A DNA stretch of 64,000 nucleotides from Osedax fenrisi. Lineage: Eukaryota; Annelida; Polychaeta; Sabellida; Siboglinidae. The stretch is from assembly GCA_964019155.1 (NCBI GenBank), contig OZ025242.1, forward strand, positions 61,861,156 through 61,925,155, read 5' to 3'. Of the stretch, positions 1 through 11,476 are shown in pieces. The position numbers were made by a program, and so were the translations under genes. The notes under the pieces were generated by a model. That model was not told the DNA's origin, searched no databases, and worked only from the letters and a program-made list of their open reading frames with translations. Each line of letters starts with the position of its first letter. Position 1 is the stretch's first letter.

Positions 1-198
1 AAAATGAAGTACGGCACCGACCTTACGGTGGTGAGGATGGGTCAGAAATCCTACTTGGATACCATAGAGCGAGCCGTCTCCAATGGGGATGTAGTGCTCA
101 TCGAGAATCTAGAAGAAGCTATTGACCCCGTTCTAGACCCGCTGCTCGGACGTAACACCATCAAGAAGGGAAGAGCTATCAAACTAGGAGACAAAGAG
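1..198 (+). CDS. DNAH9/11/17: Dynein heavy chain exon a (AAA5)
   Basis: Reading frame 1 from base 1, 66 codons, residues 1-66 of the visible protein. Contains the AAA5 stretch with VLIENLEEAIDPVLDPLLGR. The donor is GAG|GTTTCA, phase 0. The ATG at 4 is an internal methionine, not a start. Confidence 0.93.
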
Positions 199-3100
199 GT
201 TTCACATGAATATTATATGTATATATTTTATTATATATTTATATATTATTATATTATAATAATTATTCATTGAAATCACGTATACATATATTGAATACAA
301 TAGAAATAGTCGTAGACTTGTTCATGTTATAAATAACTGTGAAGGGCCCAGGAAAATACAAATAGTAACATATTCATTATATATATATTATTAATATTCT
401 ACATCGTTTACATTATCGTCACTTAGTACGCCTAAGTAATGGCCCTCTTCCCCCCGCCCCCTCTTCCCCCCGCCCCCTCTAGGTCGAGTATAACCACAAG
501 TTCAAGTTGATCCTGCACACGAAGCTGGCTAACCCTCACTATAAGCCCGAGATGCAGGCTCAGACTACACTCATTAACTTTACTGTGACGAGAGATGGAC
601 TCGAGGATCAACTGCTGGCTGCCGTTGTGTCAAAGGAACGACCCGACCTGGAAAAACTCAAGGTTACCGCCCGACTGTATTAATATAATATCACCTAAAA
701 GAATGAGAAAAACGTATGAAAGTATAATAATGTTGCATTTATTTTAAATTATATAAATATATAGTTTGAGATTCCACCCGACTACGAAATAATACTAGAT
801 AGATAGATAAATAAAAAAAGTATAGTTAAGTTGATACTTGTAGATTTAGTAACATTATTGATAAATATATTGTAACTAGAAAATTAAATATTAGCTAAAT
901 AATATTAATAGTTATTACGCATTATATTTATATATATGTCAATTTTAATAGTATTAATCCACCGGAATATATTACTAGATGCTGATTATAAGTCGATCTT
1001 TATTTATAGATGATTATAAAAATATACAATTATTGATTAATTGATTGATTTCTGATGTTTTACTTATATATATACATATATAAGCGAATATATAAAGTTG
1101 AAGTATCTGCCTGGTGTTATAACATTGTGTAACATGCATTGAATGTAATGAAGAAAGTGAAATACACAAATATCAAAACTAAAACAACTGTATTTACGAT
1201 AGAAATTAAATAATATATTAATTATATACCATATCATTTATAATTTTTATGAATGAATATTTATTTTCCCGAATATTGAATATATACGAAATGATATTTT
1301 GAAGATATATGTAGATTATATTAATAATATTCTTATAACAAAAATATTATATATTGATGATATAATAATAATTATAATAATAATAATAATAATAAAATAA
1401 GAAAATATAATAATAAGGATTTAATACAAGAATATTAATATTGAATATATACATTAATAATAATCATAATAATAGTAGTGGTGCGCAAAATAATATTAAT
1501 AATACTTATGTTCATAAAATAAAAATATTAATAATAATAATATAAAAGTGATGAAATACGCGTTTATATATATTGCATATAATACAATCGCACCGGAAGT
1601 CTAACTGTTATCCCTGGTAATAGGCGGACCTAACGAGGCAGCAGAATGAGTTCAAGATTACGCTGAAATCACTCGAAGACAACCTCTTGGCGAGACTATC
1701 TGCGGCCGAGGGTAATTTCCTGGGAGATTACGCCCTCGTCGAGAACCTCGAGACCACTAAGAGAACCGCCAGTGAAATTGAGATTCAGGTTTTTATCTCT
1801 CTATATTTATATATATATATACATACATAATATTTTGTATAATTTTTACGGAGATATTATATGTATTAATATTATAATATAATATATATTATTTGATATA
1901 AATAATATATTTATTATATAAATAATAATTTTATTATATAAATAATATATTTATTATATAAATTGAAAAACTTAATTAAAAAATACTTATATATTTATAA
2001 TACTACACTGCTCAATGAATATTCTAATGATTCTAAAAAATGTATTCTTCGTATTAAAAATAATATATTTCATAAAATTATTTTTTTTATAATCATCTAT
2101 ATTCATTTGATTATAGTTATGTTTAGTTATGGATTATATAGATTTGTATTAATATAAAGTTCACTATTAACCTATGACCCGGTTGAAAGGTCGAAGCCGC
2201 CAAAGTTACCGAAGTGAAGATCAACGAAGCGCGAGAACTGTATCGACCCGCTGCCACCAGAGCTTCCCTCCTGTACTTTGTCCTTAATGAACTCAACATC
2301 ATACATCCCATGTACCAGTTCTCTCTCAAGGTTACATTTATAGGGCATTCTGGGTATTCTTGTACTATTATCAAAGCATCACTCATTACCGATGAGTCAT
2401 TATAATCGATATATCGATGTATTCATATTTATTCTCTATAAGCAATAATGCTTCTATAATTACCCTGGCAATGACGACATTTAATAATATTAAATTATAT
2501 TTTTATTTTTATTAAATTTGAGCGCATTAAATATCGTAGTATGTATATACTTATATGTATTAAATATAATAGCACATTTTCATTGACCTAGTACATGACT
2601 TGCTACCTGATTCGATACACTAGCTATAGCACCACCATCACCACCACCATTGCAGTCGTTCAGTGTAGTGTTCAACAATGCAATTGACGCAGCTCCCCCC
2701 GAGGAGGACATCAAACAAAGGGTTCTTGTCCTCATCGACACCATCACTTACTTCGTGTTCAACTATACCACGAGGGGTCTCTTTGAATGCGATAAGTTAA
2801 CCTTTACCGCTCAAATGACCTTCCTGGTGAGTATTATTAGCGCCTTATTACGTAATAATATCTGATAATAGCTTTTACTATAATAGATTGATATTACATA
2901 ACAACACAGGTACTGGATATGTTTAACATCATTAATTAATACTGAAATAATAATAAATAAATAAATAGATAAATAGTTAATTGATGTAATAATCAATACG
3001 ATATAAAACAATAAAAATACTAGGAAAAAAATACATATATAATAATAATTTATGTATATATCTATTCATATCGAGAGAGTTAAAAGCAGAAATAATAGTA

Positions 3101-6100
3101 TATTTAATATGAATAATATGTTTAAAATTAATATGGCCTTGCATTAATTGATATGAACATGTAACGAATAATCTTTGTGGTTTTAGATTTTGTTGAAAGC
3201 TAAAGACGTAAACAGTGTGGAGCTAGACTTTCTGCTCAGGTTCCCGGTCCAGGGTAATGTTACAACCCCAGTCGACTTCCTGAACAACATCTCTTGGGGT
3301 GGAATCAAGGTATTCATGACATTCTGCTGTTCTTTATTTCCAACTGGCAATTTTAAAGTTCCACCTTAGCAATATTACATACTATTACTACCCAATATAT
3401 ATATAAATATATACTATTTAATATTATATGAATTATATTCTTATGCTATGACTCTGATATATTATACTTACTAAATACTTATAAGTCTATATTATACATA
3501 TATATATATATATACTATATAGTTATATACCTTATAATATGATTATATTATATTTACTATATACCTATAATAAGATTAAGTCGTCGCTCGTAATCTCTGC
3601 AATGATAATTTTTTATACTCCGAAATAGATACTTTTCAATGGTATTTTTTATTATATTTCATTAATTACAAAGAAACTAAAGATATTTATTTATTTGTAA
3701 AATAAAAATTCATTATTTTTGTTAAATATATATTTCTTTATAATTTATAATTTCTTTAAATATTTTATTAAAAATATGAATTTATTTATAAATTCGGTAT
3801 GAATAGAAATATTTTGTTTCCATATTATTTGTGTCAATATTTTAATTAATAAAATATGTAAATATGTAAAATATATAAAAATTTAAATACAATTTTTTAT
3901 ATATATAAGACTTTATTTATATATCAAATTCAAATATATACTCATGGACCATGATAAAATCATTTAGCTCAAAATAAAAGTATCACAAAATATGAGATAG
4001 CTATCTTCCAGTCCTTGAATATACTATTCCTATACTATATTATATTACTAAATGTTTATACTGCTTCTATACCATAATTAATGTACTATACTTTAATGAT
4101 ATCACGATTGAACGTTTCAGACCCTATCCAACATGGAAGAGTTTCGAAACCTCGACAGAGACATCGAAGGTTCGGCGAAACGCTGGAAGAAGTTCGTGGA
4201 GAGCGAATGTCCCGAGAAGGAGAAATTCCCCCAGGAGTGGAAGAACAAGAGTTCCCTGCAGAAACTCTGCATGATGAGAGCATTGAGACCAGATCGTATG
4301 TCGAATGCTATCAGGTCAGTGATATTAACTGACACTTAACATAACTAATAGACACTAACTGACAATTGAGGAAGCTAATCTACTTTAATGTCTGAACCGA
4401 TTAACTTTAGTGGCACTTTCAGGATTATTATTGTGGTATGTTTAATAGGAATTTCATCGAAGAAAAAATGGGAGTGAAATACGTTGAGGGACGTCAAATT
4501 CTATTTTCGCAATCATTCGAGGAATCCGGCCCCGCTACCCCTATATTCTTCATACTCTCACCCGGTACGTGTATTCATATTATCCCTTACTTTCCCCCCC
4601 AATCACCCCATGACTCTCCCTTCCCCAACTATCCTCTCCATAACTCTCCTATCACTTCCCTAACTTGTCTTTCCCAAATTCTCCTCTCTCTTCAATACCA
4701 CACATAACTTTTATATCGCTCATTTCAGGAGTCGATCCACTAAAGGATGTCGAAGCTCACGGAAAGAAAACCAAATTCTCCATCCTCGAGGGCAATTTCC
4801 ACAACATCTCACTGGGTCAAGGTCAAGAGATCATCGCCGAACAGGCTATGGACTTGGCCGCCAAGCAAGGTCATTGGGTCATTCTACAGGTTTTTAACTC
4901 TTAAATCAATTGCGTAAACTATTATGTATAAACATTGTATCATCGTAAATTTTTGCATTAATGAAATATGTGTACTGTTAAAAATGTACGCGAATGAAAT
5001 GTAATCGATTCTATAATATTGGTTACCTCACTTTATACTCTCACCCGTAACGTATAACCCTGTAACTCATCCACCCCTAACACTCTACCCCAATAACCCC
5101 TCCACGCCTTTCGTCGCTCTTCAGAATGTTCATTTGGTGGCGAAGTGGTTACCAATCTTGGAAAAGAAGCTCGAGCAGTATAGCTTTGACTCTAACCCCG
5201 ATTACCGCGTGTTCATCTCTGCTGAGCCCGCTGGAACCCGTGACGCTCACATCATGCCGCAGGTCACAACCTAGTATATATGCCTATATAGTATACCTCT
5301 ATTATATATAACACGCTAATTAATTCTCTTGTGCTGATATTTATGGTTTTACTCATTTTTTAAATTAATAACTATTCTATACATTCATATATAATTGAAA
5401 AAATATATAAATATATATATATATATCAATACATTTAAATTAATATATAACACAATATTACAAATATTGTCCACATTACTATATTAGAATATTATTAAAA
5501 TAATTATTTAACTTCTGCAGGGAATTCTAGAGATGGGTATTAAGATTACAAATGAGCCTCCGAGTGGAATGATGGCTAATCTTCACAAGGCTATGGATAA
5601 CTTCAATCAGGTTACCTTCATTACATCCTCTCTTCATCATATATTCCCTCCATCACATTCTCTCTACATAATATCTTTCCTTCGTAGTATTATACAATAC
5701 CTATATAAACTTTAAACGCTTTTTTTATATTAATTTAGTATTTATTATCAGGTATTATATTTAATTCTAATACGTATGTTCATTATCATTTATATATATA
5801 TACTATATTCATTTTAAATATTTTAATTTTAATTTCATTATCATTTATTATTAATTAATAGGCTATGCTTCTTCATTCATCTATCTAGTAAATGTCCACG
5901 TACTAATATATGTATACACATCCCTTTACTGTTAATCTCGATCCTATCTAGGATACACTTGAGATGTGTGCCCGAGAGGCAGAGTTCAAGGTCATTCTAT
6001 TTGCCCTCTGCTACTTCCACGCGGTGATCTGCGAACGGCGAAAGTTTGGCGCCCAAGGCTGGAATCGATCGTACCCGTTCAACATCGGAGACCTGACCAT

Positions 6101-6946
6101 CTGCTGTAACGTGCTGTACAACTACCTCGAAGTGAACACGAAGGTTGGAACGCTGCGTACGAGGTCATCTTCTCACCTTTCTCGTCGCGTAATTGTAGTA
6201 TGGTAATTTTGTAAATTAGTTTGGTATCATCGATACGAGCAAATTATTTAGTAAGATAAATTGTTGTTTTTACCACTACTATATTACTATTAATAATACT
6301 GTATACATTCTCTTTATTTTACACAAGTATTCAGACTACGATATTTAAAGTGAACATTCTACCCTACTCCTATTACTATGCGTATAGGCGAAGATCATAG
6401 GTTGCTCCATCACTCTGCCCCCGCTATAACCCACTCTACCCCCAATACACTACACACCAACCTAACTCCGCCCACATTACACCCAATTTGACCTCCTCAG
6501 GTACCGTGGGAAGATCTGCGCTACCTGTTCGGAGAGATCATGTACGGAGGACACATCACTGATGACTGGGATCGTAAACTATGCAAGACTTTCCTCGAGG
6601 AGTATATGGCTCCAGAGATGGTTTGTAACCACGATCCCATTAGTCAAATAGTATTTGTTTTAGTTTGTTAATTACAAATATTTATATGTGTATATTAATA
6701 CGTATATATATATATATATATATATACAATTTACATATATATATATATATATATACAATTTACATATATGAATATGAATGAATGTTTATTTTAACACAAA
6801 CAAAATTTGAAACGTTCTCTATTGTATAAAAAATATTTTAAAAAAAATTTATAAAAAAATAAAAATATAAATTAGTTGAAAATAATAAAATTAATTTTTA
6901 CGAATTAATAATAATACATTAGATTTAAAGTACGAATAATTTACAT

Positions 6947-6985
<39 letters not shown>

Positions 6986-7476
6986 CACATATTAATAATA
7001 TTAATTAACAGTAAATATATATGTATAATTTATACAATGTATGTTTATTATTATTTATAAATGTATGCTTTCGATTGATGTGAGGTTATCACTCTATAGA
7101 CTGTATTCTGACGTGTGCACCACTATTACCTATCTATAGCTAGCTGTAGATGACTTCTAGGATACTGCTTACTACTATTATCATTTATTTTATATATTTA
7201 CATACAACCTATTCTTTTACACTATATCATTTAAATCTTATCTATAATCTTATCTTCATTTTATTACTTTATTACTGTGCATTAATCATGAATTTATAAC
7301 ATCTATGTGTATTGCCACTAACATTGTATTATAAAAGTGGTACTAACTTTCACCATACTATTAAATATATCTATATCTATATATGTTATATTTATATATG
7401 TTTCTTTACATTGATTATGTATAAAATATAAAAGATATACAGATAAATATAGATATAACATATATAGATATATAGA

Positions 7477-7527
<51 letters not shown>

Positions 7528-10500
7528 ATTTTTAATGTTTAAATGCCTGAAATTATCTATATATATAACTATTACTACCTAATAATTATCTATTAAATAT
7601 ATCATCTCTGCATTATACAGTTGGATGGTGAACTCTACTTGGCCCCAGGTTTCCCCGCGCCACCTAACACCGACTACAAGGGCTACCACCTTTACGTGGA
7701 CGAATGTCTACCCCCCGAGACGCCCTATCTGTACGGTCTACATCCCAACGCCGAAATAGAGTTCTTGACCACTACTTCGGAGTCTCTGTTTCGTTTGCTG
7801 CTAGAGATGCAGCCGCGAGAGTCTGGCGACGGAGACGGTGGTGCGGATAGTCGTGAAGAAGTCGTTAGTACTTGTAGTCGTAGTAGTAGTAAGTAATGAT
7901 GTAGTATTTGTTAATATGGGTAACTATTAGGGTCGCTGCAACAGGGGGGGGGATGGGGGGATATGTCCCCCCCACTTTAAAATCTAGGTTGATCTCATAT
8001 GTATTGATTCCCCCCTACTTTTACCACAAAATTTATTTTGATTGGTTGGTCCCCCTACAAAATCGTTCCAATGCCCATAGTAGTAAGTAATATAGTAGTA
8101 TTTGTTAGTATGGGTAACTATAGTTATTATTAGTTATGGGTAATTATGAGTCATTATTAGATATTAGTGGAAATTAGTATAAGTTTTATGAACAAAATTA
8201 ATTAGTTATTTAATTACATAAATATAATATATAATATAACATATTAAATAACTTTAAATATTTATTTTATAATCATATTTGAAACTTGACTCATTAGTGA
8301 AGAGTCATCGCATAATATGGAGATCGTTATCACTATATATTACATAATATTTCGTAATCATATACCTATATTTAGATACAAACTCACATGGTTCAATGAT
8401 TTCAGATTAAATCTACCCTTGACGAATTCCTTGAGAAGCTTCCGGAAGAGTTCAACATGTACGAGATGTTTGGCAAGGTTCCGGTAGAGGAAAGAACTCC
8501 GTATGTGACGGTCGCCCTTCAGGAATGTGAACGCATGAACACGCTGACCAGTGAGATTCGTCGATCTCTGAAAGAACTCAATCTCGGATTGAAGGTTTGC
8601 AGCCACATTCTTTATATTACTCTTTATTTCAGTATTCAGGGATTTAAGTCATAAAAGCAAGATAAAACAAATTTATAATTAAATATTATTAATATATATA
8701 TGTTATAATTTAGCTCCTAAATTATAAAATGATTAATTAGATATTAATTTGTTATAAAAGTAGTTATTAAAATAGTTATATATACAAGTACCTAATAAAA
8801 GAATATATTATTATAATTAATCTAATTTATATATCTATATTTTTTATTTTGATATCATCATTATAAATCATGAATAGATTACTAATATTTACTGATTTAC
8901 AAAGTTAAAAAAACTACTTATTTAATATCTAATATTCATGTACAGCATTCTAATATTAGTGTATATACTCATATTTCATCCAATGAAATTATGTATCAAA
9001 TATATCGGTGACTCGTGAATTTAATTTTTCAACACCATATCCTTATTTGACATTTTATATATCTCTTTATTTATCTCTTTCTCTACTTATATTAATATTC
9101 ACTAAATCTCTGTAGTTGGGTTTTATTGAACGTCTTATTACACCAAAGCTCACCTCATTTTCATTCAGGGAGAACTGACTATTACAATGGACATGGAAGA
9201 GTTGAGCAACTCCTTATACATGGATATCATTCCGGAGTCTTGGGTGAAGAGAGCCTACCCCAGTCTGTTCGCTTTGAACATTTGGTTTGGAGATTTACTG
9301 CAACGTATCAAGGTTCAAATATTGACAAATTTCTATAATTATCATTTCATGGAGACGATAAACTTACAATAATAATAATATATTATATTATTATTTTTTG
9401 TTTATGATCATTACAAAGTACATTCCTTATCATCTTGCAATTTACACGCCTTATCATCACTATCAACACAAATACCACCAAAACAATACATATCATTATC
9501 GTTATCTTAATTAATAGTTTGATCATTAAACCGATTACTTTGGAACCGTATAAATTATATATTGCGTACAAATTTACGAATTATTTTCAAAACAGCATTA
9601 ATATTTACCCTCGCCACCATTCCTAGGAGCTAGACACATGGACATCTGATTTCCAACTTCCAGCTGCGGTGTGGCTGGCCGGATTCTTTAACCCGCAGTC
9701 GTTCTTGACCGCAATCATGCAGCAGATGGCGCGTAAGAATGAGTGGCCTCTAGATCGTATGGTGTTGATGGTTTGAATATTTTACGTTTTCAATGGCGCA
9801 CGTTCTGTGTGATCTTTTCACCTAGATTTAAACATCGCATTGGCCATATGTAGTGTTCGGCAGTGCTATAAATCGCTTATAATTGCTGTTTGATTATAAA
9901 GTGCAAATGGTAAAATAAATTTGGCTGAAAAGGTGCCGCTTATATTTCTTGTCGCCCAACTAGTGTTATTACATTTCAATTGCGCTCAGTTTGACGTACT
10001 TATGTGATTACATTGTTCATATCATTATAAATAACAGTAACGAAGACTTAATAGAAGCCGTGTGAAATTATTACACAGCGAAAACACATATTAATGTATA
10101 TCGTTATTTTATTTTATTATACATAAATTCAACACGTTTATTTAATTTATTCGCGGCATTTATTCTGGCTGTGTTACAGTGCCAGATTACGAAGAAGTAT
10201 TAGTAGTAGTAGTAGTAGTAGTTGAAGTAATTTTATTATTAGTAGCATTCATTCATGTATTAACTGTGGCTGTGTTACAGTGCGACGTCACGAAGAAGAG
10301 TAAAGATGACATGGCTGGACCACCCAGGGAGGGAGCCTATGTTCACGGCTTATTCATGGAGGGTGCTCGCTGGGACTCTCAAACCGGAATGATTGCGGAG
10401 TCGAGGCTGAAGGAACTCTCTCCTCCGATTCCGGTGATGTTCATTAAGGTTTACTACCTAAATTAGAGACCAATGTTTTTGCGTTCTATAGGCTAGCCTT

Positions 10501-10824
10501 CTACTATTGCCCCTGCCTTAATCATTACCTCCTTCTATAATTATAGATTATATGATCATAATCATTGCCTCGTTATATAAGTATTGCTTCCTTCTGTATT
10601 CTTTGCCCATTTCTGTAGTTATAATTAAGCCATCTATCACACACACACACACAAACACACAGGCTATACCGGTGGATAGAGTGGACTCGCGTAACATGTA
10701 CGAATGTCCCGTGTACAAGACGAAGCTACGTGGTGCCACCTATGTGTGGACGTTCAACATCAAGTCTAAAGAGAAGGCTGCCAAGTGGATTATGGGAGGA
10801 GTGGCTATATTGCTGCAAGTCTAG
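1..10824 (+). CDS. DNAH9/11/17: Outer-arm axonemal dynein heavy chain, C-terminal part, 19 exons, 5' end outside window
   Basis: Motor subunit of the outer dynein arm, an AAA+ ATPase that slides doublet microtubules in cilia. Nineteen GT-AG exons join in one frame to 1012 residues ending at TAG 10822-10824. Joined coordinates: 1-198, 483-662, 1624-1788, 2190-2330, 2656-2826, 3187-3309, 4121-4314, 4449-4564, 4729-4889, 5125-5262, 5521-5610, 5952-6143, 6501-6620, 7621-7863, 8406-8594, 9169-9312, 9627-9770, 10281-10448, 10663-10824. Order seen: AAA5, its helical lid, the AAA6/D6 region (FILSPGVDPLKDVE, GHWVILQN), the AAA6 lid (PFNIGDLTICCNV, YGGHITDDWDRKLC) and the dynein C-terminal domain (YGLHPNAEIEFLT to ILLQV). 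These match the DNAH9/11/17 outer-arm group better than inner-arm chains; which paralogue is unsure. Full family members are about 4,500 residues, so only the last quarter is here. All phases agree and no frame is broken, so it is probably functional. Confidence 0.95.
483..662 (+). CDS. DNAH9/11/17: Dynein heavy chain exon b (AAA5)
   Basis: Acceptor CCCTCTAG|GTC, donor AAG|GTTACC, 60 codons, phase 0 at both ends. Encodes the highly conserved ILHTKLANPHYKPEMQAQ and NFTVTRDGLEDQLL blocks. The upstream intron ends in a doubled C-rich pyrimidine tract (445-480). Confidence 0.93.
663..1623 (+). other. Dynein intron, 961 bp
   Basis: Very AT-rich spacer with an (AAT)n-like run near 1370-1396. No coding potential seen. 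Confidence 0.8.
1624..1788 (+). CDS. DNAH9/11/17: Dynein heavy chain exon c
   Basis: Acceptor GTAATAG|GCG, donor CAG|GTTTTT, 55 codons, phase 0. Encodes the helical segment QQNEFKITLKSLEDNLLARL between AAA5 and its lid. Confidence 0.92.
2190..2330 (+). CDS. DNAH9/11/17: Dynein heavy chain exon d
   Basis: Acceptor GTTGAAAG|GTC, donor AAG|GTTACA, 47 codons, phase 0. Contains LYRPAATRASLLYFVLNELN followed by the MYQFSL motif typical of the region after AAA5. Confidence 0.92.
2656..2826 (+). CDS. DNAH9/11/17: Dynein heavy chain exon e
   Basis: Acceptor CATTGCAG|TCG just after a CAC-triplet run, donor CTG|GTGAGT (strong), 57 codons, phase 0. Contains FNNAIDAAPPEEDIKQRV and YTTRGLFECDKLTF. Confidence 0.92.
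3187..3309 (+). CDS. DNAH9/11/17: Dynein heavy chain exon f
   Basis: Acceptor GGTTTTAG|ATT, donor AAG|GTATTC, 41 codons, phase 0. Encodes ELDFLLRFPVQGNVTTPVDF, part of the lid ahead of AAA6. Confidence 0.92.
3310..4120 (+). other. Dynein intron, 811 bp
   Basis: AT-rich, with short (TA)n runs; nothing else recognised. Confidence 0.8.
4121..4314 (+). CDS. DNAH9/11/17: Dynein heavy chain exon g (AAA lid)
   Basis: Acceptor CGTTTCAG|ACC, donor ATCAG|GTCAGT, 194 bp, ends in phase 2. Encodes the charged helical lid (DRDIEGSAKRWKKFVESE) and the LCMMRALRPDRM motif that precedes AAA6. Confidence 0.92.
4449..4564 (+). CDS. DNAH9/11/17: Dynein heavy chain exon h (AAA6 start)
   Basis: Acceptor TTTAATAG|G completes an Arg codon; donor CCCG|GTACGT, phase 1. 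Encodes FIEEKMGVKYVEG and TPIFFILSPG, the degenerate P-loop region of AAA6. Confidence 0.91.
4729..4889 (+). CDS. DNAH9/11/17: Dynein heavy chain exon i (AAA6)
   Basis: Acceptor CATTTCAG|GA completes Gly; donor CAG|GTTTTT, phase 0. Encodes SPG-VDPLKDVEAHGKK and ISLGQGQEIIAEQAM, the D6 motor region. Confidence 0.93.
5125..5262 (+). CDS. DNAH9/11/17: Dynein heavy chain exon j (AAA6)
   Basis: Acceptor CTCTTCAG|AAT, donor CAG|GTCACA, 46 codons, phase 0. Continues ILQ-NVHLVAKWLPILEKKLE and ends in YRVFISAEP plus a loop typical of D6. Confidence 0.92.
5521..5610 (+). CDS. DNAH9/11/17: Dynein heavy chain exon k
   Basis: Acceptor TTCTGCAG|GGA, donor CAG|GTTACC, 30 codons, phase 0. Encodes GIKITNEPPSGMMANLHKA, the conserved start of the AAA6 lid. 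Confidence 0.93.
5952..6143 (+). CDS. DNAH9/11/17: Dynein heavy chain exon l
   Basis: Acceptor TATCTAG|GAT, donor AAG|GTTGGA, 64 codons, phase 0. Encodes FKVILFALCYFHAVICERR, FGAQGWNRSYPFN and GDLTICCNVLYNYLE, all dynein heavy chain hallmarks. Confidence 0.94.
6501..6620 (+). CDS. DNAH9/11/17: Dynein heavy chain exon m
   Basis: Acceptor CTCCTCAG|GTA, donor ATG|GTTTGT, 40 codons, phase 0. Encodes VPWEDLRYLFGEIMYGGH and ITDDWDRKLC, diagnostic of outer-arm heavy chains. Confidence 0.94.
6621..7620 (+). other. Dynein intron, 1000 bp, (TA)n rich
   Basis: Holds several (TA)n runs (about 6700-6724, 6737-6754, 6951-6980, 7481-7524), the first two as near-identical copies followed by the same CAATTTACATATAT tail. 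Otherwise no features. Confidence 0.8.
7621..7863 (+). CDS. DNAH9/11/17: Dynein heavy chain exon n
   Basis: Acceptor ATTATACAG|TTG. Encodes GELYLAPGFPAPPNTDYKGY, YLYGLHPNAEIEFLT and LLEMQPRESG, the junction of AAA6 lid and C-terminal domain. The donor is not certain: GTC|GTTAGT at 7864 keeps phase 0 and fits the family; GAA|GTCGTT at 7861 also keeps phase; the stronger GTAAGT in the downstream AGT run (about 7889) would break phase. Confidence 0.88.
7925..8080. mobile_element. Small G/C-tract repeat insertion in dynein intron
   Basis: About 150 bp of composition unlike the intron, with runs of nine and six G and runs of seven and five C near its ends, starting GGGTCGCTGCAACAGGGG and ending TCGTTCCAATGCCC. 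The ends are loosely inverted. It sits between two copies of an approximately 50-bp AGTAGTAAGTAAT... sequence (7878-7929 and 8076-8133). Likely a short non-autonomous element; family unknown. Confidence 0.45.
8406..8594 (+). CDS. DNAH9/11/17: Dynein heavy chain exon o
   Basis: Acceptor GATTTCAG|ATT, donor AAG|GTTTGC, 63 codons, phase 0. Encodes LDEFLEKLPEEFNMYEM and RTPYVTVALQECERMN, the start of the C-terminal domain. Confidence 0.93.
8595..9168 (+). other. Dynein intron, 574 bp
   Basis: AT-rich, no further feature seen. Confidence 0.8.
9169..9312 (+). CDS. DNAH9/11/17: Dynein heavy chain exon p
   Basis: Acceptor CATTCAG|GGA, donor AAG|GTTCAA, 48 codons, phase 0. Encodes GELTITMDMEELSNSLYMD and the PESWVKRAYPS motif. 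Confidence 0.93.
9627..9770 (+). CDS. DNAH9/11/17: Dynein heavy chain exon q
   Basis: Acceptor TTCCTAG|GAG, donor ATG|GTTTGA, 48 codons, phase 0. Encodes VWLAGFFNPQSFLTAIMQQ and ARKNEWPLDRM, diagnostic of the dynein C-terminal domain. Confidence 0.94.
9771..10280 (+). other. Dynein intron with duplicated acceptor and (TAG)n
   Basis: Contains a decoy copy of the true 3' splice region (CTGTGTTACAGTGC... at 10168-10195), followed by a (TAG)n run at 10199-10221. The decoy carries AG plus exon-like GAAGAAGTA, but splicing there would add codons absent from the family. Confidence 0.7.
10281..10448 (+). CDS. DNAH9/11/17: Dynein heavy chain exon r
   Basis: Acceptor TGTTACAG|TGC, donor AAG|GTTTAC, 56 codons, phase 0. 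Encodes EGAYVHGLFMEGARWD and PIPVMFIK. A near copy of the acceptor and first exon bases lies 101 bp upstream (10161-10200). Confidence 0.93.
10663..10824 (+). CDS. DNAH9/11/17: Dynein heavy chain terminal exon
   Basis: Acceptor ACACACAG|GCT immediately after a CA-rich run. Encodes SRNMYECPVYKTKLRG, TYVWTFNIKSKEKAAKW and the usual family terminus GVAILLQV, then TAG at 10822. The intron's CA repeat (10637-10662) doubles as an unusual polypyrimidine-poor acceptor. Confidence 0.94.
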   Translation, partial: AIPVDRVDSRNMYECPVYKTKLRGATYVWTFNIKSKEKAAKWIMGGVAILLQV

Positions 10825-11476
10825 GTCGACGAAGAAGAGGAGGAGGAGGAGGAAGTATAGGAAACTGAAGAAGAGGATGAGAATGAGGAGGATGTGGATA
10901 TATCGATGGATGGTGAATCGAGGGCGCGTAACTTAGAATCCATAATCTCGTTAGGCGATCAATATGAGTATATTTCACAGCTAAAATCATCGTAGTGTTT
11001 ACTTTTCGCCCTATAATCGTGCGCCTCGCACTATCTCTCACATACGCGCACACACCTATACATACACACACACTCGCACATAATGCCGGAATTATGCATT
11101 TACGCTATCTAACCGAGGATATATGTCCTTGATCTAACCTAGACGTGAATTTCAGTAGTTGTCGTAGTCGTCATCGTCATATTGTCATTGTTCGTATCGC
11201 CACCTAGTGTGAATAACTGTCGCGATCACGTCGTAATCATCATTTAGTCGCTATTTCCGCTACGTTGTGTCATACTGCACCCCATTTACTGCACTACACC
11301 CAGTTAACCGTAGAGTTTCTATGTAAATCCGTTTTTTTATTTTTACTAAATTTATGAAGTGGTCTAATAAGTAATGCATCGCTTTTGTTGTACCGCCCCC
11401 CATTCGTCTCATATCAACTGATTCCTGTCCTCTTTATTCTCTATTCTTATTATGTATGAACAATTATTTTAATAAA
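10825..11476 (+). other. Probable dynein 3' UTR with in-frame acidic tail
   Basis: After the TAG the dynein frame continues for 11 codons rich in Glu, meets TAG at 10858, then runs 44 codons (ETEEEDENEEDVD, later RARNLESIISLG) to TAG at 10993. An AATAAA at 11471-11476 is the best polyadenylation signal. Family proteins end at the first stop, so UTR is the default reading. Confidence 0.6.
11471..11476 (+). promoter_or_regulatory. Candidate poly(A) signal of dynein gene
   Basis: AATAAA, about 650 bp past the stop codon, in a region where sequence turns from mixed to AT-rich. Confidence 0.4.

Noticed and set aside
10805..11071. 88-codon minus-strand frame over the dynein 3' region
   Set aside because: Antisense of the Glu-rich tract and CA repeats; no splice or homology support.
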